Origin: Alviniconcha marisindica
Lineage: Eukaryota > Mollusca > Gastropoda > Provannidae
Direction: 5' to 3'
Assembly (NCBI GenBank): GCA_018857735.1
Contig: JABMCL010001960.1
Location: 763,501 to 827,500 of the forward strand
Length of the DNA stretch: 64,000 nucleotides
Below are positions 1 through 12,830 of the stretch, piece after piece. Position 1 is the stretch's first letter. Every line of letters begins with the position of its first letter. The notes under the pieces were generated by a model. The model saw only the letters and a list, made by a program, of their open reading frames with translations. It searched no databases and was not told the origin of the DNA. Both the position numbers and the translations under genes were made by a program.

Positions 1-780
1 GCATGATCCAAGTGGCATTGGTATGGGGCATGAAGATGTGTGGCACCAGTATGGGGCAACATGGTGCAAGTGGCACCTGTGTGGGGCAACATGATGTGAG
101 TGGCACCAGTACAGAGCAACATGATGTGAGCGGCACCAGAACCAGCAACATGATGCGAGTGGTACCAGTACAGAGCAACATGATGTGAGTGGCACCAGTA
201 CAGAGCAACATGATGTGTGTGGCACCAGTACAGAGCAACATGATGTGAGTGGCACCAGTACAGAGCAACATGATGCGAGTGGCACCAGTACCTAGCAACA
301 TGATGTGCGTGGCACCAGTACCTAGCAGCATGATGCAAGTGGCACCTGTGTGGGGCAACATGGTGTGAGTGGCACCAATACCAAGCAACATGTGAGTGGC
401 ACCAGTATGGGGCAACATGATGTGAGTGGCACCAGTATGGGGCAACATGATGTGAGTGGCACCAGTATGGGGCAACATGATGTGAGTGGCACCAGTATGG
501 GCAAAATGATGCGAGTGGCACCAGTTTGGGATAACATGATGTGAGCAGCACCGGTATGGAATGTGATGCGAGTGGTACCAGCCATGGTGAATCGAGCAGC
601 ACTGCTATGGGGCATGATATGGGTCACACCAGCATGGCCAGTGATGATGTGAGTTGTGCCAGTATGGTGCATGATGCAAGTCAGAGTGGTACTGGTATGG
701 GGCATGATGTGAGAAGCACCAGCATGGTGCACGATACAAGTGGCATCTGTATGGGGCATGATGATGTGTGGGGGTGGGGG
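1..780. repeat. 30-bp minisatellite, block 1
   Basis: Tandem units of about 30 bp with core gtgagtggcaccagtatggg, e.g. starting near 422, 452 and 482; units become irregular after 540. Because the unit is a multiple of three it stays open in several frames and yields decapeptide repeats such as MGQHDVSGTS; these look like by-products rather than a gene. The block is cut by the left edge of the window. Confidence 0.9.
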
Positions 781-867
781 TACGGGCAAGAAAGAAGACA
801 GGATTTAAGACTTTTTGTCGAGATATTGTTTGCTAAGTTTTTAATGCAGTTTTGAAGGTATGTGAGT

Positions 868-1250
868 ACTGGATGTGATGGATATCAGAAGGGAGAAAAT
901 TCCACTGATTTGGAGCTCAGTAGGAGAAACAGCCTCGGTTTTCGTTTTAACATGGGCATATGAAATATCCATGTGTCTGCAGAAAAATTAAGCTGCCTGG
1001 AAGGGGTATTCACAGTGAGGAAGTCAGAGATATAACAGGAGATGAGTGAGAGAAGAAGTTGTGACAGATAGTTCACAGTTTGTGGTCTGTTCTGGCTTGG
1101 ACTGCTAACCAATGAAGAGCTTGAAGAAGAGGTTGCACATGATCACGTTTGCATGCTTTGAAAACCAGTTTTGCCACAGAGTTCTGAACTGTCTGTAGTC
1201 TATTGAAAAGGTCAAGTGGGCAGACAGAAGAGGATCACATTAGTCTAACC
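868..1250 (-). mobile_element. LINE reverse-transcriptase C-terminal fragment, copy 1
   Basis: The minus strand reads, in broken frames, a segment like SRQLNFSADTWIFHMP followed by a serine/proline stretch, recognisable as the region after the RT domain of a non-LTR element. It is about 70-80 percent similar by eye to 1840-2200, in the same orientation. Confidence 0.6.
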
Positions 1251-1839
1251 TGAAGAAAAGAAATGCACAAATGAGAGTTTTGGTTGCTTCAGCAGTCAGG
1301 CACTGGTGAATAGACCTGATTCATCTGGATTCCCTGTAAGCAGAATGGCACACAGCTGAAATGTGCTTGTCACGTCATTTTATTTGAAATCATGAAACCA
1401 AGGTTGTGAGCACAGCTCGTGAACGGAATATTGGCAGTGCCAACACGAAGAGAAGCAGGTTGAGCGTCAGGAAAAATGGTGCCATTTGACTTCATGAGAG
1501 CCTATCTTGTCATCATTTAGCTTCAGTTTGTTTTGAGTCATCCATGTCAGGGGCATCTGAGATGCATGTCTACATGGTCAAGACAGTGCTGATTATAATA
1601 ACACTAGTAGTCATTTCTACAGTGCCGTATATCACCAAACAGGTGAGCACACCATGCTTTTCAAGATCAACAAAAATGCATATATATTAAAACCTCAAGA
1701 ATAATAATTATATAGTCATAATACTGTATTCATCGCACACACATGAACAGGTGCACAGAAGGAATGGAGGGTATGGGAGGGAGGCAAGTATGAAGACGGG
1801 GTATGAAATCAGTTGTTGTGGCATTGTTTGTAGAAGCGA
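1251..1839. other. Spacer between the two LINE fragments
   Basis: No gene recognised. The first part, to about 1330, is still homologous to the sequence after the second LINE fragment (both carry a cagtcagncactgg motif), so it belongs to the duplicated unit. Confidence 0.5.
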
Positions 1840-2200
1840 ATTTTTAATACAGGCATGGGATGATTGAATGTGACAGATGTCAGAAGGGAGTGAATTCCAT
1901 TGCTTTTGGAGCACAGTCAGAGAAACAGTGTTGGCCAAAGGTTTTTGTTCAAACACAGGGGATGCAAAGTATCTGTGTGCCTGCAGAAGAACAAAGCTGC
2001 CTGCACACAGTGACAAGGTCAGAGAAATAGGCAGGAGATGAGTCAGAGACGAAGTTGCAACAAATAACTGACAGTTTATAGTCTATTCTGGCTTGGACCA
2101 GTAACTTATGAAGAGCTTGCAGAAGAGGTTGCACACGATCACATTTGCGTGCTTTGAACCCCCGTTTTGTGGCAGAGTTCTGACCTTTCTCTAGTCTGAT
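1840..2200 (-). mobile_element. LINE reverse-transcriptase C-terminal fragment, copy 2
   Basis: Better preserved than copy 1: LVQARIDYKLSVICCNFVSD, SSPAYFSDL and, in another frame, QWNSLPSDICHIQSSHA are typical of the C-terminal part of mollusc LINE ORF2. Frameshifts separate the pieces. Inactive. Confidence 0.75.
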
Positions 2201-2329
2201 GAGAAGGCAAAGTGGGTAGCCACTTCAAGAGAATTAACAGAAGAAAATTACAATAGTCTTAAGTTGGACAGAACAAAGGCACAGATGAGTTTTGATCGCT
2301 TCAACAGTCAGTCACTGGCAGATAGATAC

Positions 2330-3412
2330 ATGATGTGAGTGGCATCAATGTGGGGCATGTTACTGGTGCTGGTATAGGTCCTAATGATACCAGTGGCACC
2401 AGTATGGGGCATGATGATGTGAATGGCACCATTGTGGAGCATGATGATGTTAGTGGTGCCAGTATGGGCATGGTGATTTTATTGGTGCCCATATAGGGCA
2501 CGATGATGTGAGCAGCACTGGTATGGTGCATGATGATGTGAGAGGTGCTGGTATGGTGCATGATGATGTAAGAGGTGCTGGTATGGTGCATGATGATGTG
2601 AGAGGTGCTGGTATGGTGCATGATGTGGCATGTGGCACTGGTATGGAACATGATGTAAGTTGCACAATGATACGAGTGGTGTTAGTGTGGTGCACAATTA
2701 TGTGATTTGTGGCACTGATATGGGGCATGATGATATGAGTGGTGCTGGTATGGTGCATGATGATGTGAGGTGCTGGTATGGGGCATAATGATGCAAGAGG
2801 CGCTGGTATGGGACATGATGATGTGAATGGTGCTGGTATGTGGCACCGTGACATGAGAGGTGTTGGTGTGGGGCATGATGAGAGAGGTGCTGGTATGGGG
2901 CACAATGATGCGAGTGGTGCTGGCATGGGGCACAATGATGTGATGTGTGGCATTGATATGAGGCATGATGATATGAGCAGTACTGGTATGGGGCATAATG
3001 ATGTGAGGTGCTGGTATGGGGCATAATGATGTGAGAGGTGCAGGTATGGGGCATAATGATGTGAGAGGTGCTGGTATGGGGCATAATGATGTGAGAGGTG
3101 CTGGTATGGGACATAATGATGTAAGCGGTACTGGTATGGGGCATAATGATGTGAGAGGTGCTGGTATGGGGCATAATGATGTGAGAGGTGCTGGTATGGG
3201 ACACAATGATGTGAGTGGTGCTGGTACGGGGCACAGTGACATGAGTGGTGCTGGTACGGGGCACAGTGACATGAGTGGTGCTGGTATGGGGCACAGTGAC
3301 ATGAGTGGTGCTGGTATGGGGCACAATGACATGAGTGGTGCTGGTATGGGGCACAATGACATGAGTGGTGCTGGTATGGGGCACAATGTCAGTAGCCCCT
3401 GTCTGGAGCATG
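2330..3412. repeat. 30-bp minisatellite, block 2
   Basis: Same family as block 1 (core gtgagaggtgctggtatggg). From about 3016 to 3400 there are 13 units of exactly 30 bp with little divergence; before that, units are irregular. Both strands are open in more than one frame (plus-strand decapeptide MGHNDVRGAG). No start context, splice signal or homologue supports a gene. Confidence 0.92.
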
Positions 3413-3841
3413 GTGATGAGAACTCTTAAGGCCATGATGAGGCCCAGTATAGTCTGAATGAGGGGAAAGCTCTGTTTCGATCCTCGAAAGTGATAGGTTG
3501 CCATGATGCCAACAAGAAGAGTAAATGCTCAGGTGATGAAAAGTCATACACTGCATAGAGCTTTGCAGGAGTAGGATACAAAAACTAATTTATAATCACA
3601 AAATCCTAAAAGTCATCCGTGAATGAATCATATATACAGTATATATTAAATACAGTAATATGCAGTTTTTCTGACAAAATGTCATACATAATAAACAATG
3701 TCAAAATTCCCTCTTCGTGTCTTTTTTGGAGTCTCTCAGGGACATGCTGAAGGATATTTTAACCTCTTACACTTACTATAACGTTTCGTCCATTTGTGTA
3801 CATTTCACATTCATACAGAGTTTGAACAAGATCTGACTAAC
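3413..3841. other. Unannotated flank
   Basis: AT-rich non-repetitive sequence. Nothing recognised. Confidence 0.4.
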
Positions 3842-4320
3842 ATTATTATTATTCATAGCTTTTATATAGCGCTATTATCTGCTCTCGAGAAGGCTCACTG
3901 CGCATACTGGCATGTGAATCTGAATGAGTGACTGTATCCTTTTATAGCGTGTATTATTAATATCCACAGAAGTGGTGTACTGATAGTGTTTTTTGGGTGT
4001 TGCATGGCTGGTGCCAAGTGAAATGCTGCCGTTTCAGCGCAAGTTCTGTGTACACCATTCAACCAAGCACCAGGTTACAGTGTCATTTCATTCAAAGCCA
4101 CATAGGTAGGGTGTATGTGTGTTTAGCTGTAACCTGCCACCTGCACTTTTGGCAGAATGACCAGGATCTTTTACGTGCTACTGCAGTAACACAGGGGTGG
4201 AACGGATACTGAAATAAGTCAGCACAGAAAGTTGACCCTGAAGAAGAAAATCTCCTGCCGCTCCTGCCGGGACCTTTCGATCACGAGTCCAACACTCTAA
4301 CCACTGAGCTATCCCCACTC
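3842..4320 (-). mobile_element. tRNA-derived SINE, near full length (copy A)
   Basis: On the minus strand it opens with GGGGATAGCTCAGTGGTTAG, a box-A-like tRNA head whose anticodon loop CTCGTGA would read Thr. A body of about 400 nt follows, ending in GCGCTATATAAAAGC and an ATT-rich tail at 3842-3853. The tail resembles the 3' end of L2-type LINEs, which presumably mobilise it (inference). Related copies: 8485, 18094, 24555, 39650. Confidence 0.8.
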
Positions 4321-7300
4321 CCATGAACTTTAAGTTTAACCTTTCCAAGGTTGCACTGAAACTGGCATGGTAATGTAAAGCTCAATGGATTCTATCCATC
4401 ACAGTTAGTTTCAGAGATATTGTTTACATAACCTCCAATAAAGAATCCAGTTTCCAGAATGTATAAACTATTTCCATTAAATACAAGTGGTACTCTCAGA
4501 AAGCAATCTGCTGTGATCTTGTTTCTGTATTTCATGGGAGCCCAAAAGCTGTGTGAACAGGGAGGTGGCGCTGGGCTCTCATGTAGTGAATTGGACAGTC
4601 TTTTGCTTCAGCAAAATCTAAACACATGAAAGAGTAAAAAGAATGCTTATTTAATATGACACCACACAACATGCAAATTTTTGGGTATGCCCCTTTGTAA
4701 ATGTAGTGTAAGAGAGTATTTGTAAGGTGCTTACACCCAACATGAGCCCAAAGCACACAATACAAAAGCAATAAGGTCAACAAAATATATACCCAAACCC
4801 AACCTAGAGCACAATGAACCTTACTAATTACATAAACACACAACCCTTCATTCAACAGCTTTCTCATCACTTTCAACACACACACACACAAACCCAATGA
4901 CACACAGCTGCACACACACAGGCAAGGCATTCAGAGTCCAGTGGAGAAAAGATGGTCTTGAGGGTAGATTTAGATGATGCTATGGAAGAAGCAACAAATG
5001 ACAGAACAACACCTGAATAACAGTTAAATGGTGTAAAATGTAGACTACTTATCTGCTTGTGGCAATGGCATCTTTTGTAACCATGTCCATTCAAAACGTT
5101 GGGCATAAAAGACACCACAGCCACAAGCAGGCAAGTAGCCTACATTTCATTTTTCACTTCAGGTCGAAATGTAGAAAAAAAACCAAGCAATTAACTAATT
5201 GTTGAGGCAATTCATTTATCACCATTTAACTGCTGTGAAGTGTTCTGTATTTCACTTGAAAAAGAGGCTTACCCCAAATATTCTCCAATCTGTGGTGTCA
5301 TATTAAATCAGCATTCTGCTTAACCTTTCATGTGTTTGGATTTTACTTTAAAATGCTAGCTGTCATGTTGATGTGCTAGCGGGTCATCCTTGTTGCACAT
5401 CTTTTCAGATGATGGAGTCAGAACAATGTCACTCAACTGCCTCAGTATGTCATTTAATTTCATTTGTTGTAGTGCAATCAAAACCTTTGTGTACAACTAT
5501 GTTGTGGTTTGTTTCTTCAGTGGTCAAACACCCATCCATGGATTGACTTTCAAATGACTCACCCATCTGAAACACAACTCACACAGATTTTGAAACCATC
5601 ACCAGGGTGTGTGTTCATCTGCTTTGACAAAGGCTTCATTGAATGAAACAGGCAGTATTCTGCTCCACCTTACACCCAAAGCATTTGCTTTCTTGCTCAA
5701 AGTGTCAACTGGATTTTCCAAAAACATGCTAACAATGCAGGAAGCACATACTTGAAATGAAGTTACGCTTCCATGACAGCACAGCTGACAGTTGTATATG
5801 TAGGCTGTAGGTAAGATATAGGTGAGCTGTCATCGGCTGTATGGTGAGTCACTGCAAAACAGTCTGTTTTACCTGACAAAATGTGGACATAAATCTACAG
5901 GAACTAGGACAGAATGGCAGGAGACTGCCTCAGTAATGTTCCAGCATGTGTAATGTAAGAGTGCCCGTATGTATGTGTATGTATTCTAACACACATTAAT
6001 CAGTGAAATGCACATTAATTCAGGGAAGGCCAATGTATCAGACACAAGAGAAATCCTGTCAAATATGACCGCAGAATAAGCCTGCATACATGACAACTGT
6101 TCACAGCATATGCTGATGACTGATGTCTGACAGTATTACACAATAAACTGAGTGAACATGATAATGACTCTCCAGTGACAATGTAAAACCTTCAAATAAC
6201 TGTACCTGAAGATCTTGCTACTGGAAAGTACTCTGCAGTTTAGCAAAGAAGCTGTTGCAAAGCCTCTGCTAGACCGGAACATGCCAGCTGTTACCAATAA
6301 ATGTTCCCCTTGTAATGGTAAAAAATAAAGTCACCGGTACCATGTACTGAAACTGAGTGCTTTGTGTGACTTGCAGGAGATACTCTGTACCCTGGGTCCC
6401 AGAAGCAAGTGGAAGCTCCAGCTAAACAAGATCACTTTTGGTGTTGATCAGCAACCAAAACAGTGAATGCTGAGTCACACCAGACACCGTACACATCACA
6501 TGCTAGAAGCAAAAACTAATATATAAATACAAACTTTCACTGCCAGCATGCACCCCCCCCCCCCCACCTCAAAAGGACAGGTTGCAAAGTATGAATGCTG
6601 ACTGCAAGATACTGGATCATTCCATTTCTGTTTGGATAAATCAGCTTTGCTGCATGATTTTTCCCACTCCACTTTCATTCATTCTAAGTGCATGGCACAA
6701 CAAAATTTAGTCTTTTTTTGCCCAGTGACGACCGAATCATCTGTATCATTGTCCGCTTCACACAAAGAGAGCCCTGAAATGGCTGAGAAAACATCAAACC
6801 ACCAGCTGTTAACGCCACAGAAGATAAAGGAGTACAACGACAGCTGGATGAGATTTTCTGTGGCAGAAGCGTGAAGATGATGTTGACACTGCAAAGTCTG
6901 GCATCCCAATGTGACCTTCATTTTACAGACTGTGTTGTGCCAGGGTGGAGACTGGAGTGGTGAAGAGAAATTTTATTTTAAAAAGAAGATGCGTGACCTC
7001 AGTTATTCATGTGTGGTGGGGGGGGGGGGGGGGCTGGCAGAAACTGGGCAATTATTCAGCCTAGGTAATGTGGACTGTACTGTCTGACTGAGGGTCTGTA
7101 CTGAAAAAATGGTTTTATTGCCAGTACTGCATACCCACAGTCTCAACAGTCCAGTGCAAGCTCTGCTGTATATGTCACTGTGTGAGGATACATGGGAAGA
7201 CAATGCTAGCCAGACACAGAACTACATCCAAAATTATAATGAAATGTGATCAAAGTTAAAATGGCTTGTGTTCTGAAAGAAAAGACTGGCATACCAAGAT

Positions 7301-7685
7301 ATCAAGCACTACAAATGATGTTGAATTTAGTTCACTAACATATTAGTTGTCCCACAAGCGGCCATTCCACAATCAAAATGAGCACAAACTAAGGTGAAAA
7401 CGGATATAAACATATGGCACTGACATAGGTAAACATTGAGAAACAAATAGGAATGAGCAGTTAATACATAATGCATACATACATTATCACATCACAAATG
7501 TGACATCACAATAATATGACACTTTCATCTGTTCACCTACACCATCAGTTAATCACACAAATGCATGCATGCTCATACACATACGATCACACAGCAGGAC
7601 ACACTATAGATAGCAGGAATATTGCAAGTGGCACAAAAGAATTTTTCAATTTGTTTTTGTTTTACATCTAGGATACCTAGTTGAC
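4321..7685. other. Gene-poor 3' flank
   Basis: No coding region recognised. Contains a C13 run at 6553-6565 and a G16 run at 7018-7033. The ORFs present are short, low in complexity and unsupported. Confidence 0.4.
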
Positions 7686-7806
7686 AACACTGAGTTGACA
7701 AAATGTACTTTGTATTTACTCGTATGCCAGGTAAGAGCAACTCGGGTCTTTGTTGTTGTGTTTGTATGACATCTTTCAAGTGTTGATTAGGTTCCTTGTG
7801 TGCTGA
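7686..7806. mobile_element. Partial copy of the foldback element
   Basis: About 120 bp matching the right half of the palindromic element at 10886-11095 (gtatttactcgtatgccagg, then ctttgttgttgtg...ccttgtgtg). The left arm is missing. Confidence 0.6.
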
Positions 7807-8230
7807 CATTTTTTTCCAATCCTTTTTAAACTGTGTTGTGTGTCTTGAAACAGGAATCCATTTTTTACTTGTGCTTTGACGACTTGTGTTTTGCCTTTGT
7901 ATGATAAGCAGATGACTGGGCTGTAATTAATAACCAATTATACATATGCACACATACACACACACATACACACCAAGTAACTCAAGCATCAGCAGACCGA
8001 GATACGTTCTATGTATGTGGTAGCTACATAAATAATAATAATAGACAATTCTTATAAACTGCCATTCTCTTACCCGAATTAAACTCACTGTGCTGTACAA
8101 ACAACTCATAACAAAAAACCTGTAGGTACAGTTCAACGACCAAAACAATAAAAGGCATACGTATCGCATTCTACCATAGCAATCAATACTTATACATATA
8201 TTGCATGTGTACACATATACACATGCATAT

Positions 8231-8232
<2 letters not shown>

Positions 8233-8300
<68 letters not shown>
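8233..8300. repeat. (CA)34 microsatellite
   Basis: Uninterrupted CA dinucleotides in the 3' flank of the GPCPD1-like gene. Confidence 0.97.
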
Positions 8301-8305
<5 letters not shown>

Positions 8306-8484
8306 GATTTTGTGTTGCAACTTGTTTAGTGGTACTTATTTGCACCTGTAGATAAGCCATACCAGATCATAGGTATCAGTTCAGGTACTAGTGGTGGTGG
8401 CCTTTTCCTCCCATGCGAGGAATAGGAGGGTTCCACATATTATTTCCCACCTGCACTTTTTTGGGGAGGTTCTTTTTAAAGTGT

Positions 8485-8884
8485 AGATCAGCCTGCGCAT
8501 ACCAATGCCACTCTTTGAGAAGGCCAAGGAGCAGTCCACAGCGGCACAGTAAGCTGAGATGACTGGGCGAGTGTTTCCTGATATGTGCAAGTTTGTTTCC
8601 CTGATGGGTTCCCACACTGCCTGAGCAGCACAGTCAGACCCCTCTGACTTCACCAGGTGAAGGGTATATGCGTGAGTAGCTGCAACCCACAACCTACAAT
8701 TTTGGCAGAATGACTGGGGTATTTTACTTGCTATTGCAGCAAGAAAGGAGTGGAATGGATACAAAAATGAGTCAGCACAGGAGGCAACTCCAAAAAGGAA
8801 AATCCTGCTGCAGAGGATCAAAGTTCAAACCTATGAGCTTCCAATCACAAGTCTGGCACCCTACCACTCACTATATCCCCACTC
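8485..8884 (-). mobile_element. Diverged tRNA-derived SINE (copy B)
   Basis: Same layout as copy A but more diverged. The minus strand starts with a degenerate head (GGGGATATAGTGAGTGGTAG, box B GGTTTGAAC), followed by the conserved body around tttggcagaatgactgggg. The tail end is uncertain. Confidence 0.6.
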
Positions 8885-10885
8885 TTTCACTCCTTCAGGT
8901 ACTGGAAACTAGAAAACATACCCAACCGGTCAATGGAGCTACTGCAACTACACACTTAATGGTTAACATGCAGCCGTCATGTATGTATAGATACATTGCT
9001 ACCAGAAACAACTCATACTAGCAATCAAACACATGTAGATGGTAAAGTGATTAAAAAGCACTTCAATCTGTTATCAATAATAACAACAATAACAGAATGA
9101 ATAATAATAATATGAAGATTTCTCATGTGCTGAGATTCCCAATGCGCTGCGTCCTTCAATGATGCGTAGGTGGCTCAAAGCCATCCCCATACGGTTGGAA
9201 AACAACCCAACCCGCTAAGGAGCCAGAAGCTAGGTGTGGGGGTGGATATAATAACAATAATGGAAAGTTATAGCACCTGACCTTGCAACAAAGCCCTAAG
9301 CACATACATAATCATGACAAGCAATCTTACAAAGCACTCAACAGATACCACTACACAGTAATCATTACAATACACCAGCACTCTCAGCAATAACAAAATG
9401 GTAACACACACACACACACACATCAGCACATAGCTTTAAGATGGTCAACTCACTACAAAAATACATTACGTTGCAGACCACACACTCACACTCCCTCTCT
9501 CTCTCTAGCAATCACCGGACATCTGCAGCCTACCAATAATCAAGTGCCTGTGCATCTTTCAGTGCCTGTGAGTGGGTTAAAGTGGCTGAGAAAAGGCAAA
9601 AGCAAAGAGAAGGGTTCTGAGAGAAGTCTGGAACTGAGAGCTTCGAAAACTGCAGTGAGGTGGAAGGCTGTCCAGAATTGTCCAGAGCATGAACACAAAA
9701 CAGTCAGCAACCAAAATCCCTGATGTTTTCACCTTGGAAAGAGACTTTTTTTGGTTCCAGATAACCTAAACAGAGAATGACAGGCTCCCTTAAGCTGTCA
9801 TCTCACACACATAAGAGTTCAACTGTTCAATGGGCAAGGTGGAAATGAGTAAGGAAAAGGAGGAAACTCAAAGCATCTAGCCAAAATGATACAGTTACAT
9901 ATCATCAGCTGTAATTATTAATCTAACAAACAGTGACAAAAAGGGGAAAATAAATTAAACAGAGAAAAACAAAAGCAACTAACTATATACAGTTGTACAT
10001 CATGTATATGAGAGAAAATAAATGTGGATAATCAAAAAAACAAAAAACAAGAAGCTGGAAAAGTGAAGGAGGGGACAGGCTTGCAGAAGATCATAACATA
10101 AGCACTTTATGGCGGTTAGTTAGTAACCGGATTTTAACGTCAACAAAACCAGTACAGTAAAAGCAGTAATTTAAAAACAGCCTCCCCCCCTGCCCCCCTC
10201 CCCAAACTACCCAAGTGATTACCTAAGACACACAAAATGTACAAAACAGTGCTAGATGTAAGATACAGATGCAAAGTATATCTCCCAAGTCATCTTAAAA
10301 AAAAGAAAATAAGATAATATAGTATATAATTATACAAGTGTGTTTTACACAACAAGGTTCTCTGTGTAAATAATCACAATGACATCATCTGTAATAATCA
10401 TACCTGTCAACCCATACAGTTTACCAGTATAAAATACATTTTTTTCATTAATTTGGGGGGATATGGCCATATTGGAAAATGGATACAGGAAAATATCATT
10501 TTTATGAGATTTTGTTGTTGTTTTAAACTGAGCAAAAAGACTGAACAACTGTTGGACGAGCAGCTGACACATGCTACTGCCAAATGCACACTGACAGGCC
10601 TAGGCAATAGGCTATAGGCTAAGAAATCTTGTCAGAAGTGAGATTTGAAGTCGTGCATGCATATTTAGCACGACATTGCTTCTTCCTTCCACTGCCACAC
10701 GTGCCAGTTGGAATTCAAAATGTTGCTGCTACCAGCAAAAAGACAAAAGACCCCGGCCTGCATAAGGAAAATACAGGTTCACAAACTCTGGACTAAGGTT
10801 TACTCCCAAAATGGGTTGACAGCTATGAATAATTGATATTTTCTCTTTTACACTGATAATATTTTGATTCTTTGACATAATATAC
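8885..10885. other. Gene-poor 3' flank
   Basis: Contains AAT/AAC-rich SINE-like scraps near 9070-9300, a short (CA) run at 9405-9422 and a C-rich stretch at 10182-10205. No coding region recognised. Confidence 0.4.
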
Positions 10886-11095
10886 ACATACAAGGGAGTT
10901 AATTAGTGCTTGAAATATGTAACACAAGTACAACAACAAAGACACGAGTCACCTACGGTAACTCTGTGCCTCTGGTGGAGTTTATGTATCTTGTATTTAC
11001 AAGCATGCCAGGTGAGAGTTACCATAGGCAATTCAGGTCTTTGTTGTTGCACTTGTGTTATGTATTTTGAGCACTAATTAACTCCCTTGTGTGTT
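10886..11095. mobile_element. Foldback (palindromic) element, about 205 bp
   Basis: The left arm acaagggagttaattagtgc at 10890 is matched by its reverse complement ending at 11091; the arms are about 85-90 bp with few mismatches around a short centre containing ctctggtggagtttatg. Probably a non-autonomous DNA transposon. Other copies: 7686 (half) and 35411 (interrupted). Confidence 0.8.
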
Positions 11096-12688
11096 GATTC
11101 TGCACGAGTGCTCTGGGCTTCGTTCTGTTTCAGATATATAATACACATAATTTTTATGTCTGTTTGTACGTTACAGTCATAAATAGCCTGAGCTCACACT
11201 ATTATGTACCTACAAAACACCTTGCTGGAAAGAAAAAATCTGTTTAATCTTTCTGTTGCTGCCAAGACCTTCAAAGTCTGCAGTATCTAGTTCATGTCAT
11301 CAATGATCAAAGCTGGAATGAAAGTGAACAGTTCAAAGTGTGTCAAGTGTGAAAGATCCCACCTGGAAAGAGCCAAACAGCAAGCCAATGTTACCAGGAC
11401 TGTTACATCCTGACATGTCACTATCAATTTATCATCTCTGATGGATGAATAGGTATTTCTGTATTCTTATGTCACTGAATATTGACAATTAATTTTCTCT
11501 GATGGATGAATAGGTATCACTGTATCAGTGTATGTTACCGATTTAAAAAAAAAAATCTGTTTGACTCCTTATGTGTTCCATACTTTTGATATGTAATTAA
11601 GTCGCCCTTGTGGCAGTTGCATGCTTTGACTGCCTTAAAGTGCAGAAAATATACCTACATTATTATTAATTTAAAGGTAATATAGGTATGATCTAATCTA
11701 TGGATTTAAAAATCATGCTATATTTGGACATCAGTAAACACGATCTTGCCAAGAATACAGCCTTCAGTGCCAACTGTCACTGTGACCTTGAAATATTGTC
11801 AACGTCGCTAAAAGTAAGTACTAGTCAACGTCACTAAAAGTAAGTACTAATCAATGTTTGGCATTTACCCTCAGTGAAAGAAGTTAATGTTCAGTTTTTG
11901 CAGCTCTGGTTGGCTGATACAGTGATACTAACGATTACAAAGCCAGAGGTTAAGAGACTTGTCATAGGTTACGAGACTCAAAAGCTTGCCAGTAAATCAA
12001 AGCAAAATGATGCTAAAGACAGAACTGAAGAGTACATGATCTGACAGAACATAAACATGGGAGGATACACACATTTGTAACTGTATACATACACCAGTAA
12101 GGAAGTCATAAGAGTGTTACTGTTCATTTTTGATCTATTTGTGGAGTATAATTTCAAAACTGTGAACAAATTGCATAAGATTATTAGAGCTGGAATAGTC
12201 CGAATACTATCCCAAATGGATATGTCTGAGACATAGAAGCATATTTTGAAGAGAGAGAGCTTAGACTCAAAAACGTTTTTTACAAGGACTGTTGTTCAGG
12301 TTCAGTCAAAAACCTAAGAACTAGTTCTTGCTAAGCTACTGAAAGAGAGAGAGAGAAAGAGAGAGAGCCAATCTCCAAATGCTGCTGCAATGCTGAATAC
12401 TTAATTGCATAAAGTGTAACAAAAGAAAACTGCAACTGTACTTAAACAGGTGGCTGGGCACTGTTATATGAACAAAGCTGTGAACTGGTTTTGCATAAAA
12501 TATTAGGCCTTTGTAGCAGCAAATCTTCCTTTTGTTCATTCCTCCTCTCCACGTCCAGGTGTGATACAGCTCAACAGACTGACCTTGACATCATCAGCAA
12601 GTCCTTGTAGTTGTACCCCTTCGTTCCCTTACTCAGGTTTTGCAACTAGATAAAATGTTGATGAATACAGCCACCACAAGACTGACAG
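11096..12688. other. 3' flank and presumed 3' UTR of the GPCPD1-like gene
   Basis: Follows the stop codon in transcript direction, so the proximal part should be 3' UTR; its end is not visible (no AATAAA or ATTAAA in the first kilobase). Two short direct repeats: ctctgatggatgaataggta near 11437 and 11498, and a gtcaacgtc...taagtacta pair at 11799-11850. Confidence 0.5.
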
Positions 12689-12830
12689 TCAAACACAATT
12701 GTCTTGCAGAAGTGAGCTAGATGCTGATTTGCCAGAAGATCCTGGCAGCAGAGGTGTCGTCTGCTCCATTACTTCTTCCAGGCTTGGAGAAGACTCCACT
12801 GTGAATGTATCTGGTTGTTGATGGCCAATT
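12689..12830 (-). CDS. GPCPD1: GPCPD1 exon 17 (C-terminal tail and stop)
   Basis: Completes Arg 612 and encodes [19 protein letters not shown] and a Ser-rich tail ending LLQDNCV, then TGA. Acceptor attttta|g-AATT. Matches human IYDWMPEQPNIFQVEQLERL in position and in the QPD/QPN...F.VE pattern. The tail is shorter than in mammals. Confidence 0.9.

Noticed and set aside
2682..3504. ORFs of 234 and 268 codons on the minus strand over the minisatellite
   Set aside because: They exist only because the 30-bp period is divisible by three; the same DNA is open on both strands and no start, splice or family evidence supports a protein.
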